From an uncultured Porphyromonas sp. (GTDB taxonomy: Bacteria; Bacteroidota; Bacteroidia; Bacteroidales; Porphyromonadaceae), in the NCBI GenBank assembly GCA_902490315.1, contig CABUDK010000018.1:1-22792 (forward strand): DNA of 22,792 nucleotides, given 5' to 3'. The translations under genes and the position numbers were made by a program. Every line of letters starts with the position of its first letter. Positions within the stretch are counted from its first letter, which is position 1. The notes beneath the pieces were generated by a model. The model was not told where the DNA came from and searched no databases. It worked only from the letters and a program-made list of their open reading frames with translations. Shown here in pieces: positions 14,843-22,464 of this stretch.

Positions 14843-16206
14843 AGCTCCGCAATGGACGAGAGATGGTGCGAGTTAGAACCTTTGATCAGGATAAAGCTGT
14901 GCTGCGGTTGGTGTCTGGTGAAGTATTGCTTGAGAGCAGTCGCCGAGGGAAAGAAGATAAAGTGTTCGCTCCCGTAGCGAGCCTGCAGAGCAAAGAAGTT
15001 GGGCCCGCAGAAGTAAGTGACCATCTTAGGATAGCGCAGGAGATAGCTCTGTATCTGTCTGATGACGGTGATATGCTCGCTCTCTGCTGCATCGCCTAGC
15101 TCGTTCATGTCACCAAGGATAAGCATGCGATTGAGCCCCTGACAGTCCATCGTGAAGTAGCTACTGAGTGCCACCTCCATGCTAGAGGGGTTAGCGTTGT
15201 AGCAGTCGAGGATGACACGGTTACCCTGCGCTGTCGGGGGCAGGACTTGTGACCGCTCATTGCGTGGCTGGTAGTTGGTCACAGCCTCATTGATCGTCTT
15301 AGGATCTAGACCGAAGTGTAGCCCCACGGTGATCGCTGCCAGTATGTTGTTGAGGTTGTAGTCGCCGACTAGCTTTGTCGCTAGCTGGTAGCTCTCGCCA
15401 GTCTCCTGGTCACGCCACTCTATCTTTAGTAGTCCAGACTCATCGGTGGGGAGCACGGAGCCCGTGACGCGTGGTGACGTGGTGCCGTTGTAATAGACCG
15501 TGGGCAGTCCATTGAGATTGCTGATGAGCGTCTTATCCTCTCCATTGCAAAAGGCTTGTCCGCCATGCTCTCGCAGATAAGCGTACAGCTCGCTCTTAGC
15601 CTTGATGACCCCCTCGGGTGTGCCAAAGCCTGAGAGGTGAGCTCGCCCCACATTCGTAATGATACCATACTGTGGCTGTGCTAGCTTGCAGAGCGAAGCT
15701 ATGTCTCCGATGTGCGAAGCACCTAGCTCGACGATGACAAACTGATGCTCGGGACGAACTTGTAGTAGGGTAAGGGGGACGCCTATTTCGTTATTGTAGT
15801 TGCCTTGCGTGGCATGCACCCGATACTTTGCGGACAAGACCGCAGCGACCAGCTCCTTGGTGGTCGTCTTGCCATTGGTCCCTGTGATCGCTATGAAGGT
15901 CGCCTCGGACTTCGCCCTATGTAGGAGCGCCAGCTCGTGGAGCGCCTCAAAGCCTCCGTCCTTGTAGTAGATGAGTCTCTCCCGAAGGTCGGCTTCCTCG
16001 ACCTCATCTATATAGCTAAGGTCGTCAACGAGTGCATACTTGCAGCCCTGCTTGAGCGCATCCACCGCAAAGCGATTTCCGTCGAAGTGTGCTCCTCGTA
16101 GCGATACGAAGAGCGAATCAGGACGCAGATGTCGCGTGTCAGTGCAAATACCGTCACTCTGGAGGAGTAGGTCGTAGATATGATTGATGTCAGCTGATTG
16201 TCGCAT
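14836..16206 (-). CDS. murF: UDP-MurNAc-tripeptide--D-alanyl-D-alanine ligase
   Basis: 456 residues, normal MurF length. It adds D-Ala-D-Ala to the UDP-MurNAc tripeptide, the last cytoplasmic step of the peptidoglycan stem peptide, with ATP. Domains in order are the N-terminal UDP-binding domain (CTDTRHLRPDSLFVSLRGAHFDGNRF at about 21-46, split over two conserved blocks), the Mur ligase ATP site GTNGKTTTK (109-117), the central domain with NNEIGVPLTLL and IITNVGRAHLSGFG, and the C-terminal domain with the LDCYNANPSSM block. It lies 24 bases after coaD and overlaps rpoN by 7 bases, inside one operon. Confidence 0.96.
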   Translation of the reverse strand: MRQSADINHIYDLLLQSDGICTDTRHLRPDSLFVSLRGAHFDGNRFAVDALKQGCKYALVDDLSYIDEVEEADLRERLIYYKDGGFEALHELALLHRAKSEATFIAITGTNGKTTTKELVAAVLSAKYRVHATQGNYNNEIGVPLTLLQVRPEHQFVIVELGASHIGDIASLCKLAQPQYGIITNVGRAHLSGFGTPEGVIKAKSELYAYLREHGGQAFCNGEDKTLISNLNGLPTVYYNGTTSPRVTGSVLPTDESGLLKIEWRDQETGESYQLATKLVGDYNLNNILAAITVGLHFGLDPKTINEAVTNYQPRNERSQVLPPTAQGNRVILDCYNANPSSMEVALSSYFTMDCQGLNRMLILGDMNELGDAAESEHITVIRQIQSYLLRYPKMVTYFCGPNFFALQARYGSEHFIFFPSATALKQYFTRHQPQHSFILIKGSNSHHLSSIAELC

Positions 16207-16230
16207 AGTAAGAGGATAGGAGATAGCTAA

Positions 16231-16695
16231 TTAGTCAAAAGTCAAAGGCATGCCACTGGGTACGTAGTCGGATACATCTAGATTCCAGCTCAGCAGCTCC
16301 CGTACCATAGAGCTAGAGATGTGGAGCAGTCCTTGCGCCCCAAAGAGTAGCACCGTCATAGGTCCATGCAGATGGTCATTGATCTGGGAGATACTCTGCT
16401 CGTACTCGAAGTCGCTCGTGGAGCGTACGCCACGTATGAGAAACTGTGCGCCACACTGCTTCGCCGCCTCGATGGTCATGCCGCTATAGCTCACGACACG
16501 GACACGAGGCTCCTGCGCATAGACGGTCTCTATCTGTAGAGCGCGCTGCTCGGAGGTGAAGAATGGCTTTTTCGTCGGGTGCGTGCCGATACCTATGACC
16601 ACCTCATCAAAAATCTTGAGAGCACGTGCCACTATGTCCGCATGCCCTAGTGTAAAGGGGTCAAAGGAACCCGCAAAGAATCCGATACGCTTCAT
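16231..16695 (-). CDS. coaD: Phosphopantetheine adenylyltransferase
   Basis: 154 residues, normal for CoaD. It transfers AMP from ATP to 4'-phosphopantetheine to give dephospho-CoA, the penultimate step of coenzyme A synthesis. Nucleotidyltransferase motifs are visible: GSFDPFTLGH (9-18, with the H-x-G-H-like TLGH), the LIRGVRSTSDFEYE block (86-99) and ISSSMVREL (126-134). The ATG start places GSFDPFTLGH at the usual distance. It sits 28 bases after parE and 24 before murF. Confidence 0.96.
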   Translation of the reverse strand: MKRIGFFAGSFDPFTLGHADIVARALKIFDEVVIGIGTHPTKKPFFTSEQRALQIETVYAQEPRVRVVSYSGMTIEAAKQCGAQFLIRGVRSTSDFEYEQSISQINDHLHGPMTVLLFGAQGLLHISSSMVRELLSWNLDVSDYVPSGMPLTFD

Positions 16696-16723
16696 ATCTG
16701 TCTGCTAAGCTAGGTGAGGAGCC

Positions 16724-18745
16724 TTAGACAATCTCCTCGTCGATGATTAGATTGTCTATGATAAAGTCTTGACGGTCGGGCGTGTTCTTGCCCATGTAGA
16801 AGTGTAGCATTCGCTTGAGATTGTCCTCCTTGCGGAGCGACACCTGACGGAGCTTGATGTTTTCCTCCGTGATCAGCTCCTTAAACTCATTGGCACTGAT
16901 CTCACCCAGACCCTTAAAGCGGGTGATCTGAGCTGAAGCTCCCATCCGCTCTACAGCCGCATTGAGCTCCTGATCACTATAGCAGTAGGCAGAGGTCTCC
17001 GTCTCAGACGCTGGCTCACTGGTCGCCTTCTTGCCGCCCTTCTTCTTACCCGCTGAGGCAACACGTGCTGTGATACTCTTCTTGCGCTTGGCTGGTAGCG
17101 AGACACGGTAGAGTGGTGTCTCCAATATGTAGACATGTCCACGCCGTACCAGCTCGGGAAAGAACTGCAAGAAGAAGGTCAGCGTCAGGAGCCGTATGTG
17201 CATACCGTCATCATCGGCATCGGTAGCGATGATCACCCGATTGTAGCGCAAGCCCTCGAGACCGTCTTCGATATTGAGCGCAGCCTGGAGGAGGTTAAAC
17301 TCTTCGTTCTCATAGACCACCTTCTTGCTTAGCCCATAGCTGTTGAGCGGTTTGCCTCGCAAGCTAAAGACCGCTTGGTAGCGCGCGTCTCTACTCTGTG
17401 TGATCGATCCACTGGCCGAGTTACCCTCTGTGATAAAGATACTGGTCAGCTCAGGGTTCTTAGCCTTCGGATCGTTGTAGTGCTCGGTGCAGTCACGCAG
17501 CTTCTTGTTGTGAAGGCTAGCTTTCTTAGCACGTTCACGCGCTAGCTTGGTGACGCCGCTCATCGCCTTGCGCTCACGCTCGTTGGCCTGGATCGTTTGG
17601 AGCATCACCTCGGAGATGTCGGGGTGCATGTGGAGGTAGTTGTCGAGCTTCTCCTTGAGGAAGTCACCGACGAACTTCTGTACCGTCACGCCCCGCAGAG
17701 GTTCGTGCTCAAACATAGGATCTTGGGGTACCATCTCCTTGGAGCCTAGCTTGATCTTCGTCTGACTCTCGAACTCTGGCTCGATGATGCGGATGCTGAT
17801 CGCCGCCGCCATGCCAGAGCGAATGTCTCCATACTCAAAGCCCTTGCCCGAAAACTCCTTGATGACACGAGCTACCTGCTCGCGAAAGGCTGTCAAGTGG
17901 GTACCTCCCTGTGTGGTGTACTGACCATTGACGAAGCTGTAAAACTCCTCTCCGTACTGCTCAATGTGTGTGATAGCGACCTCTATATCAGGCCCCGTGA
18001 GACGTATGATCGGGTAGAGCGGATCGCCCGTGATGGTGTCTGAGAGGAAGTCTTGTAGCCCGTGACGGCTGACATATTTCTTATCGTTGAGGTAGAGCGT
18101 TAGCCCCGTGTTGAGGTAGCAGTAGTTGCGTACGAGCGCCTCCACATGGCGGAGGTCGTAGTGCGAGTTACGAAAGACCTCAGCGTCTGGTGTGAAGGAG
18201 ACCAAAGTGCCGTGTACCCCCTTGTCCTCGCACGGCGCTGCAGGCGTATGAGCGACCATCTCAGCCCGCTCGTAGGTGACTGAGGAGGTCTCGCCCTCAC
18301 GCCAGCTCTGGACAGTAAAGGTCGAGGAGAGCGCATTGACCGCTTTGAGACCGACACCGTTCAGACCGACCGACTTCTTGAAGGCTTGTGAGTCGATCTT
18401 GGCACCCGTATTCATCTTAGAGGTCGCATCGACGAGCTTGCCGAGCGGGATGCCACGGCCGTAGTCTCGTATCGTGACCTCGTTCGTCTCGCTGTCTATC
18501 GTGATACGTATCTCACTACCCACACCCATGACAAACTCATCGATAGAGTTGTCTATCACCTCTTTGATGAGGATGTAGATACCGTCATCAGCCTGTGTAC
18601 CATCACCGATCTTACCGATATACATACCAGGACGCTTGCGAATATGCTCGCTCCAGGAGAGCGTCCGAAAGTCATCTTCGGTATATCCAGCTACGGTCGC
18701 TTGGTCTAGGAGTTCGGGCTGGTTAAGAGGTTCTTGTATAGGCAT
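16724..18745 (-). CDS. parE: DNA topoisomerase IV subunit B
   Basis: 673 residues. It forms the ATPase subunit of a type IIA topoisomerase that decatenates replicated chromosomes with ParC. The GHKL ATPase domain has the KEVIDNSIDE motif (E62, N66), DYGRGIP (94-100) and GLNGVGLKAVNAL (127-139). The transducer has the QTK loop (328-330). The TOPRIM domain has TEGNSASG (439-446) and DADDDGMH (509-516), and RFKGLGE (609-615) follows. A lysine/serine-rich low-complexity stretch (about 551-588) lies between the TOPRIM metal site and RFKGLGE. KRPGMYIGKIGDGTQADDG at the start is the Bacteroidota ParE rather than GyrB form, so I call it ParE; parC is not in the window. It starts 67 bases after the GNAT-like gene. 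Confidence 0.93.
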   Translation of the reverse strand: MPIQEPLNQPELLDQATVAGYTEDDFRTLSWSEHIRKRPGMYIGKIGDGTQADDGIYILIKEVIDNSIDEFVMGVGSEIRITIDSETNEVTIRDYGRGIPLGKLVDATSKMNTGAKIDSQAFKKSVGLNGVGLKAVNALSSTFTVQSWREGETSSVTYERAEMVAHTPAAPCEDKGVHGTLVSFTPDAEVFRNSHYDLRHVEALVRNYCYLNTGLTLYLNDKKYVSRHGLQDFLSDTITGDPLYPIIRLTGPDIEVAITHIEQYGEEFYSFVNGQYTTQGGTHLTAFREQVARVIKEFSGKGFEYGDIRSGMAAAISIRIIEPEFESQTKIKLGSKEMVPQDPMFEHEPLRGVTVQKFVGDFLKEKLDNYLHMHPDISEVMLQTIQANERERKAMSGVTKLARERAKKASLHNKKLRDCTEHYNDPKAKNPELTSIFITEGNSASGSITQSRDARYQAVFSLRGKPLNSYGLSKKVVYENEEFNLLQAALNIEDGLEGLRYNRVIIATDADDDGMHIRLLTLTFFLQFFPELVRRGHVYILETPLYRVSLPAKRKKSITARVASAGKKKGGKKATSEPASETETSAYCYSDQELNAAVERMGASAQITRFKGLGEISANEFKELITEENIKLRQVSLRKEDNLKRMLHFYMGKNTPDRQDFIIDNLIIDEEIV

Positions 18746-18812
18746 TGATGTCAGTTAGTAGAGGGGTATATGGTGTATGCTAGTCGTAGGCTTATGTTAG
18801 AGCTGGCGTAAG

Positions 18813-19940
18813 TTAGAGTTCTTTGATGAAGACACGGCGCGTCTTGTGGTGCTTACGCTCGAAGTAGCTCCACTGCAGCTGCACCGCTGTATTAGTCTCT
18901 AGCTCAGGATTGCTCTCAGCGACCTCGACCCCTAGCTTGTTATAAATCGGTATCAGGTCGGCGAAGATGAGTGCATTGATCCCCTTGTTTTGATACTCTG
19001 GTAGGACACCTATGAGGTAAAGGTCTACCACCTTGGGCGGAGTCTTGAGCGCATTCAGTAGCGGTATAAAGCCAAAGGGGTAGAGTCTTCCCTTGGCAGC
19101 GCGCATCGCCTTACTTAGGTTGGGCATCGTGATAGCGAAAGCGATCATCTGCTCATCACGCTCTCTGACGATAGCGGTAAAGAAGTCTAGTCGTAGCAGA
19201 GGTAGGTAGGCATTGGCATAGTACTCCATCTGTGCGGGCGACAACTCGCTAAAGCCGTAAAGCGGTGCGTACGCCTTATTGAGCGTAGTGAAGATCTCGT
19301 CAGCGTGAGACATAATCTCCTTGCGGCTCTTGTACTTAACCACCTTGAGACCATACTTCTCCTTGACTAGATTGGCGATACGCTGATGCTTCTCAGGGAT
19401 CTCCTTGGGGATCTTGATCAGGTACTCCTTCCAGTCGGTACTCTTGACATATCCTAGTCGCTCAAGCTGCTTAGGGTAGTAAGCGTAGTTGTAGAGTCCT
19501 ACGGTCGTACCCATCTGGTCAAAGCCCTCTACAAGCATCGCCTCCTGATCCATATCGGTGAAGGACATCGGCCCGTGCATATAGTCCATACCCTTGTTGC
19601 GTCCCCACTGCTCGACAGTCTCAAAGAGCTTGTCGACCACCTCGTCATCATTGATAAAGTCAACGAAACCAAAGCGAGCGTAGTTCTGATTCCAGGTCTC
19701 GTTTGCCTTGTGGTTGATGATTCCAGCGATGCGCCCTACGATCTTGCCATCCTTGTAGGCTAGAAAGTAGGCAGCCTCACATACATCAAAGGAGGGGTTC
19801 TTGTCCTTATCCAGTAGGTCTATCTCATCCTTGATGATGCCAGGGACGTGGTAAGGGTTGTTTTTGTATAGCTCGAGATTGAACTCAACAAACTTCTTCA
19901 GCTCCTTGCGTCCATCTATTTGTCTGATTTCTACTGCCAT
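18813..19940 (-). CDS. GNAT-superfamily N-acetyltransferase-like protein
   Basis: 375 residues. It is conserved in Bacteroidota, but I know no assigned substrate. The N-terminal half has GNAT-like strands (AAYFLAYKDGKIVGRIAGIINH at about 56-77, in two blocks) and conserved FGFVDFINDDE and HGPMSFTDMDQEAMLVEGFD segments. The C-terminal half has an acetyl-CoA-binding motif A-like segment LIGVLPEYQNKGINALIF (309-326) and ends in RRVFIKEL. The two halves suggest a double-GNAT fold. No signal peptide or membrane segment is seen, so it is cytoplasmic. It is the first gene of the minus-strand operon that continues with parE. A promoter at 20001-20029 and a leader hairpin (minus strand ACCC-CCAC with GTGG-A-GGGT, about 19965-19995) lie upstream. 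Confidence 0.8.
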   Translation of the reverse strand: MAVEIRQIDGRKELKKFVEFNLELYKNNPYHVPGIIKDEIDLLDKDKNPSFDVCEAAYFLAYKDGKIVGRIAGIINHKANETWNQNYARFGFVDFINDDEVVDKLFETVEQWGRNKGMDYMHGPMSFTDMDQEAMLVEGFDQMGTTVGLYNYAYYPKQLERLGYVKSTDWKEYLIKIPKEIPEKHQRIANLVKEKYGLKVVKYKSRKEIMSHADEIFTTLNKAYAPLYGFSELSPAQMEYYANAYLPLLRLDFFTAIVRERDEQMIAFAITMPNLSKAMRAAKGRLYPFGFIPLLNALKTPPKVVDLYLIGVLPEYQNKGINALIFADLIPIYNKLGVEVAESNPELETNTAVQLQWSYFERKHHKTRRVFIKEL

Positions 19941-20000
19941 GATTTAAGCTTATGGTTTGCGTTACAACCCTCCACACAATAAGGTGGGGGTGCTGTGGGG

Positions 20001-20029
20001 CAAATGTAGCGTCTGTACTACAAGTGCAA
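20001..20029 (-). promoter_or_regulatory. Promoter of the GNAT-parE-coaD-murF-rpoN operon
   Basis: On the minus strand, TTG (20029-20027), an 18-base spacer and TACATTTG (20008-20001) fit the Bacteroidota consensus. Transcription would start near 19994, leaving a leader of about 54 nt that begins with a G/C-rich hairpin. A second TAACTTTG box at 20100-20093 has no well-spaced -33 partner. Confidence 0.65.
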
Positions 20030-20120
20030 GCAATAGCGGAGTGTTCAAACCCTTAGAAAATGAGGTCTCTCATCCTCTTACTGCTCTGGCGACAAAGTTA
20101 GCAAAATAAGCGATACAAAC

Positions 20121-20274
20121 AGCTCTCCGAAAGAGCTTACTTCTTCGGCTAATTCTTATTTTGAGGAGCTGAGAGATGGAAGATAGTCTTAAGCTCTCTC
20201 AGAAAATTTCCAGGCTTATCTGACTTGCTCCGAGAAAATCGAAAAATTCCTCCGAGGAAAATGGCAAATTCCCA
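20121..20274. repeat. Cluster of short inverted repeats
   Basis: Contains AGCTCT/AGAGCT (20121-20137), CTGAGAGA/TCTCTCAG (20169-20202) and near-palindromic units such as TTCCTCCGAGGAAAA near 20247-20261. It has the same style as the units at 1891-2125 and 20395-20629. No coding frame is supported. Confidence 0.6.
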
Positions 20275-20631
20275 GGGCTGACGCATTATAACCTACCTTC
20301 TAGGAGTGGCACATGACGATAACTAGGATACACGGTTCGAGTATCGCTACACTGTAGCTACAAACTCTCTCTGATTACGCTTACCTCTCCGATGATTCGG
20401 ATTTCTCCCGAAGAATTTCCCAAATAGCTCCCGACGAAATTTCGATTTCCTCGGAGGAAAGAAAAAATTCTTCGGAAGAATCAACTGAAACTTCGGAAGA
20501 ATCAAATCATAAGTCCGAAGAATTTCGCCATTTCCTCGGGAGAAAAACAAAAATATCCCCCGAGATATTTGAAAACTCATCGGGAGAGATTGAGATGAGC
20601 TCGCTCAGTTTATATTGTAATGCGTCAACCC
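20275..20631. mobile_element. MITE-like non-coding element bounded by 17-bp inverted repeats
   Basis: GGGCTGACGCATTATAA (20275-20291) and TTGTAATGCGTCAACCC (20615-20631) are inverted copies, matching at 15 of 17 positions. The 357-bp interval has no credible gene. The 9-mer GCAAATTCC occurs just outside both ends (20264-20272 and 20635-20643) and might be a target duplication, although its distance from the ends is uneven (2 and 3 bases) and AAATTCC is common in the local palindromes. A third terminus of the same sequence begins the repeat at 1891. A transposase-dependent miniature element is a reasonable guess, not proven. Confidence 0.45.
20395..20629 (-). repeat. Intergenic dispersed repeat, right copy (inverted relative to 1891-2125)
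   Basis: Read on the minus strand from 20629 it begins GTTGACGCATTACAATATAA and runs parallel to the left copy. The best part, 20521-20469, has 2 differences in 53 bases. It consists of units such as ATTCTTCGGAAGAAT, TTTCCTCGGAGGAAA and ATATC-CCCC-GAGATAT, which are nearly self-complementary. Confidence 0.8.
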
Positions 20632-20762
20632 TAAGCAAATTCCTCCGAAGAGCTTTTATTTCCACTGAAGAGCAGGGATTTGTAACTACAAAGAGTCAGC
20701 TCTAGCTACAGCTTTCCAGCACTTCAGAATAGAAATTAGCTCAAGTCATAGATAGGGGATAG

Positions 20763-20791
20763 TTGTATTTGCGCAAAAACTACTACCTTTG
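20763..20791 (+). promoter_or_regulatory. Promoter of the SPOR lipoprotein gene
   Basis: TTG (20763-20765), an 18-base spacer and TACCTTTG (20784-20791) match the Bacteroidota consensus. The transcript should start near 20798, which rules out translation starts before that point and supports the ATG at 20837. Confidence 0.8.
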
Positions 20792-20836
20792 TCGTGTAGA
20801 ATGCAACGAATCAACAAGTTCAAACAACATACAGAT

Positions 20837-21319
20837 ATGAAAAAGGCATTAATCATCCTATCTTCTGCTTTATTACTCTTATCAGTGGGTGCATGTGCCC
20901 CCAAGAAGAGCGCTTATCGTCAGGTGTACGAAAAGGCTAAGCAGCGTGAAGTAGCTACAGATCAACAAGCTCCTGCACAGACTCCACCAGCTAGTGTTGT
21001 CGTCTCTCGTGAGCCAGCTGCTGACATCCAGCTACGTCGCGAGCGTCTAGAGGCTGTCAAGGGAGAGGACGCAAACATGCTCAGAACCTACAACGTGGTC
21101 GTCGGCTCTTTCCAAAACCACACCAACGCTTACTCCCTCAAGGAGCGTCTACAGGCTCAGGGCTACACACCCGTACTGGGACAGAACGAAGCTGGCATGC
21201 TTCGTGTCATCATCACCAGCTTTGATAACCGCAGAGAGGCTGAGGCTTCTAGAGAGCAGGTCAAGGGACGCTTTGCTCCTGAATTTCAGGATGCTTGGAT
21301 TCTAGAGAAGATCCGCTAA
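20837..21319 (+). CDS. SPOR-domain lipoprotein
   Basis: 160 residues from the ATG at 20837. A lipoprotein signal peptide is clear: MKK, a hydrophobic run 4-17, and lipobox SVGAC with lipidated C20. A proline/alanine/glutamine-rich linker (about 40-60) follows. The C-terminal region (about 85-158; YNVVVGSFQNHTNAYSLKERLQAQGY and LRVIITSFDNRREAEASREQV, each split by a few residues) is a SPOR domain, which binds denuded glycan strands of peptidoglycan at division sites. The mature protein is probably anchored in a membrane facing the periplasm. An earlier in-frame start would overlap the promoter, and the ATG at 20801 would bury the signal peptide behind a charged extension. It has its own promoter and terminator, so it is monocistronic. 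Confidence 0.9.
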   Translation: MKKALIILSSALLLLSVGACAPKKSAYRQVYEKAKQREVATDQQAPAQTPPASVVVSREPAADIQLRRERLEAVKGEDANMLRTYNVVVGSFQNHTNAYSLKERLQAQGYTPVLGQNEAGMLRVIITSFDNRREAEASREQVKGRFAPEFQDAWILEKIR

Positions 21320-21356
21320 TCGGGTCTCTTTACACTGCCCATACAACAAAAAAAGT

Positions 21357-21401
21357 AGGAGTCTTAGAGTTTACACAGATAGACTCTAAGGCTCCTTCTT
21401 T
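21357..21401 (+). terminator. Intrinsic terminator of the SPOR lipoprotein gene
   Basis: AGGAG-T-CTTAGAGT (21357-21370) pairs with ACTCTAAG-G-CTCCT (21383-21396), 13 bp with one internal mismatch, followed by TTCTTT. A run of seven A precedes it, so it could also work leftward. It lies 15 bases before the murB start. Confidence 0.85.
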
Positions 21402-21415
21402 GGACACTATTAACT

Positions 21416-22459
21416 ATGGAGATCATACAGCATCAACCTCTTCAAGAGTACCACACATTTGCCACAGAGGCCACCGCCGACTGGTGGATCAACTACAGCA
21501 GTGCTGAGGATCTTCAGACGCTGGCACGTGATGAGTTCTTTGTCTCGCAGCCTTATCTGCCGATAGGTGCTGGGAGCAATCTGCTCTTTACGCACGATAA
21601 GTATCATGGCGTCATTCTCTACTCGCAAATCGACGACCTTCACTACTACGGAGAGACCGAGAGTGCGCTGACCCACCCCGGGCAGCAGCATGTGCGGGCA
21701 GGTAGTGGCATCGTGTGGGATCACTTTGTGGAGTTGATGCTAAGCCGTGGTCTCTATGGTATAGAAAATCTATCGCTCATCCCAGGTACCGTTGGTGCTG
21801 CTGCCATACAGAATATAGGTGCCTACGGGAGCGAGGTCTCTCAGTACATCGTAGCGGTCGATGTGGTCGACCTAGCGACAGGAATGAAGCTCCGCATACC
21901 GAGCGCTCTGTGCGACTATAGGTATAGGTACAGCATCTTCAAAGATCCGCAGTACCACTCCTACATCGTCACGCACGTACACTTCATACTAAGCACTGAG
22001 CCGACCTGCAATCTGAGCTACGCCTCCTTGGCAAAAGCTTTCGAGGGGCGCGACACGATGCCGACGCCTGAGGAAATTCGACAAGAGGTGATACGCATCC
22101 GACGTGCTAAGCTACCCGACCCTGAGGAGATACCAAATGGCGGAAGCTTCTTCATGAACCCGATCGTGCCTTTAGCACAGTACGAGGAGCTGGCGAAGCA
22201 ATACGACACTCCTGTACCTCACTATCCTACTCACAACGAGGGGGAGGTAAAGCTCTCAGCAGCTTGGCTCATAGACCAGACGGGACTCAAGGGTTATCGC
22301 ACAGGTGCCGTAGGGGTCTACGAGAAGCAGCCGCTCGTCCTAGTCAACTACGGTGGAGCGACAGGCCAAGAGGTGGTCGCACTGGCAGAGCACGTTCAGC
22401 AGGAGGTGAGTCGTAAGTTCGGCATCTCACTACGTCCTGAGGTGCGCTATATAGACTGA
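21416..22459 (+). CDS. murB: UDP-N-acetylenolpyruvoylglucosamine reductase
   Basis: 347 residues, the longer (E. coli-like, type I) MurB form. It reduces UDP-GlcNAc-enolpyruvate to UDP-MurNAc with NADPH and FAD in the cytoplasm, the second committed step of peptidoglycan synthesis. Visible features are the FAD-binding segments LPIGAGSNLLF (48-58) and ENLSLIPGTVGAAAIQNIGAYG (117-138, in one conserved block), then RIRRAKLPDP (227-236), the NGGSFFMNP loop with catalytic S244, and the C-terminal LRPEVRYI with E342 as the probable second catalytic residue. It starts just behind the terminator at 21357-21401; I see no good promoter between, so its transcription may depend on read-through or a non-consensus promoter. 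The next gene follows after 5 bases. Confidence 0.96.
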   Translation: MEIIQHQPLQEYHTFATEATADWWINYSSAEDLQTLARDEFFVSQPYLPIGAGSNLLFTHDKYHGVILYSQIDDLHYYGETESALTHPGQQHVRAGSGIVWDHFVELMLSRGLYGIENLSLIPGTVGAAAIQNIGAYGSEVSQYIVAVDVVDLATGMKLRIPSALCDYRYRYSIFKDPQYHSYIVTHVHFILSTEPTCNLSYASLAKAFEGRDTMPTPEEIRQEVIRIRRAKLPDPEEIPNGGSFFMNPIVPLAQYEELAKQYDTPVPHYPTHNEGEVKLSAAWLIDQTGLKGYRTGAVGVYEKQPLVLVNYGGATGQEVVALAEHVQQEVSRKFGISLRPEVRYID

Positions 22460-22464
22460 CTCCT

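Noticed and set aside
20347..20580. A 77-codon minus-strand ORF rich in F, R and K
   Set aside because: It is the translation of the palindromic repeat array, and the homologous copy at 1891-2125 does not keep the frame.
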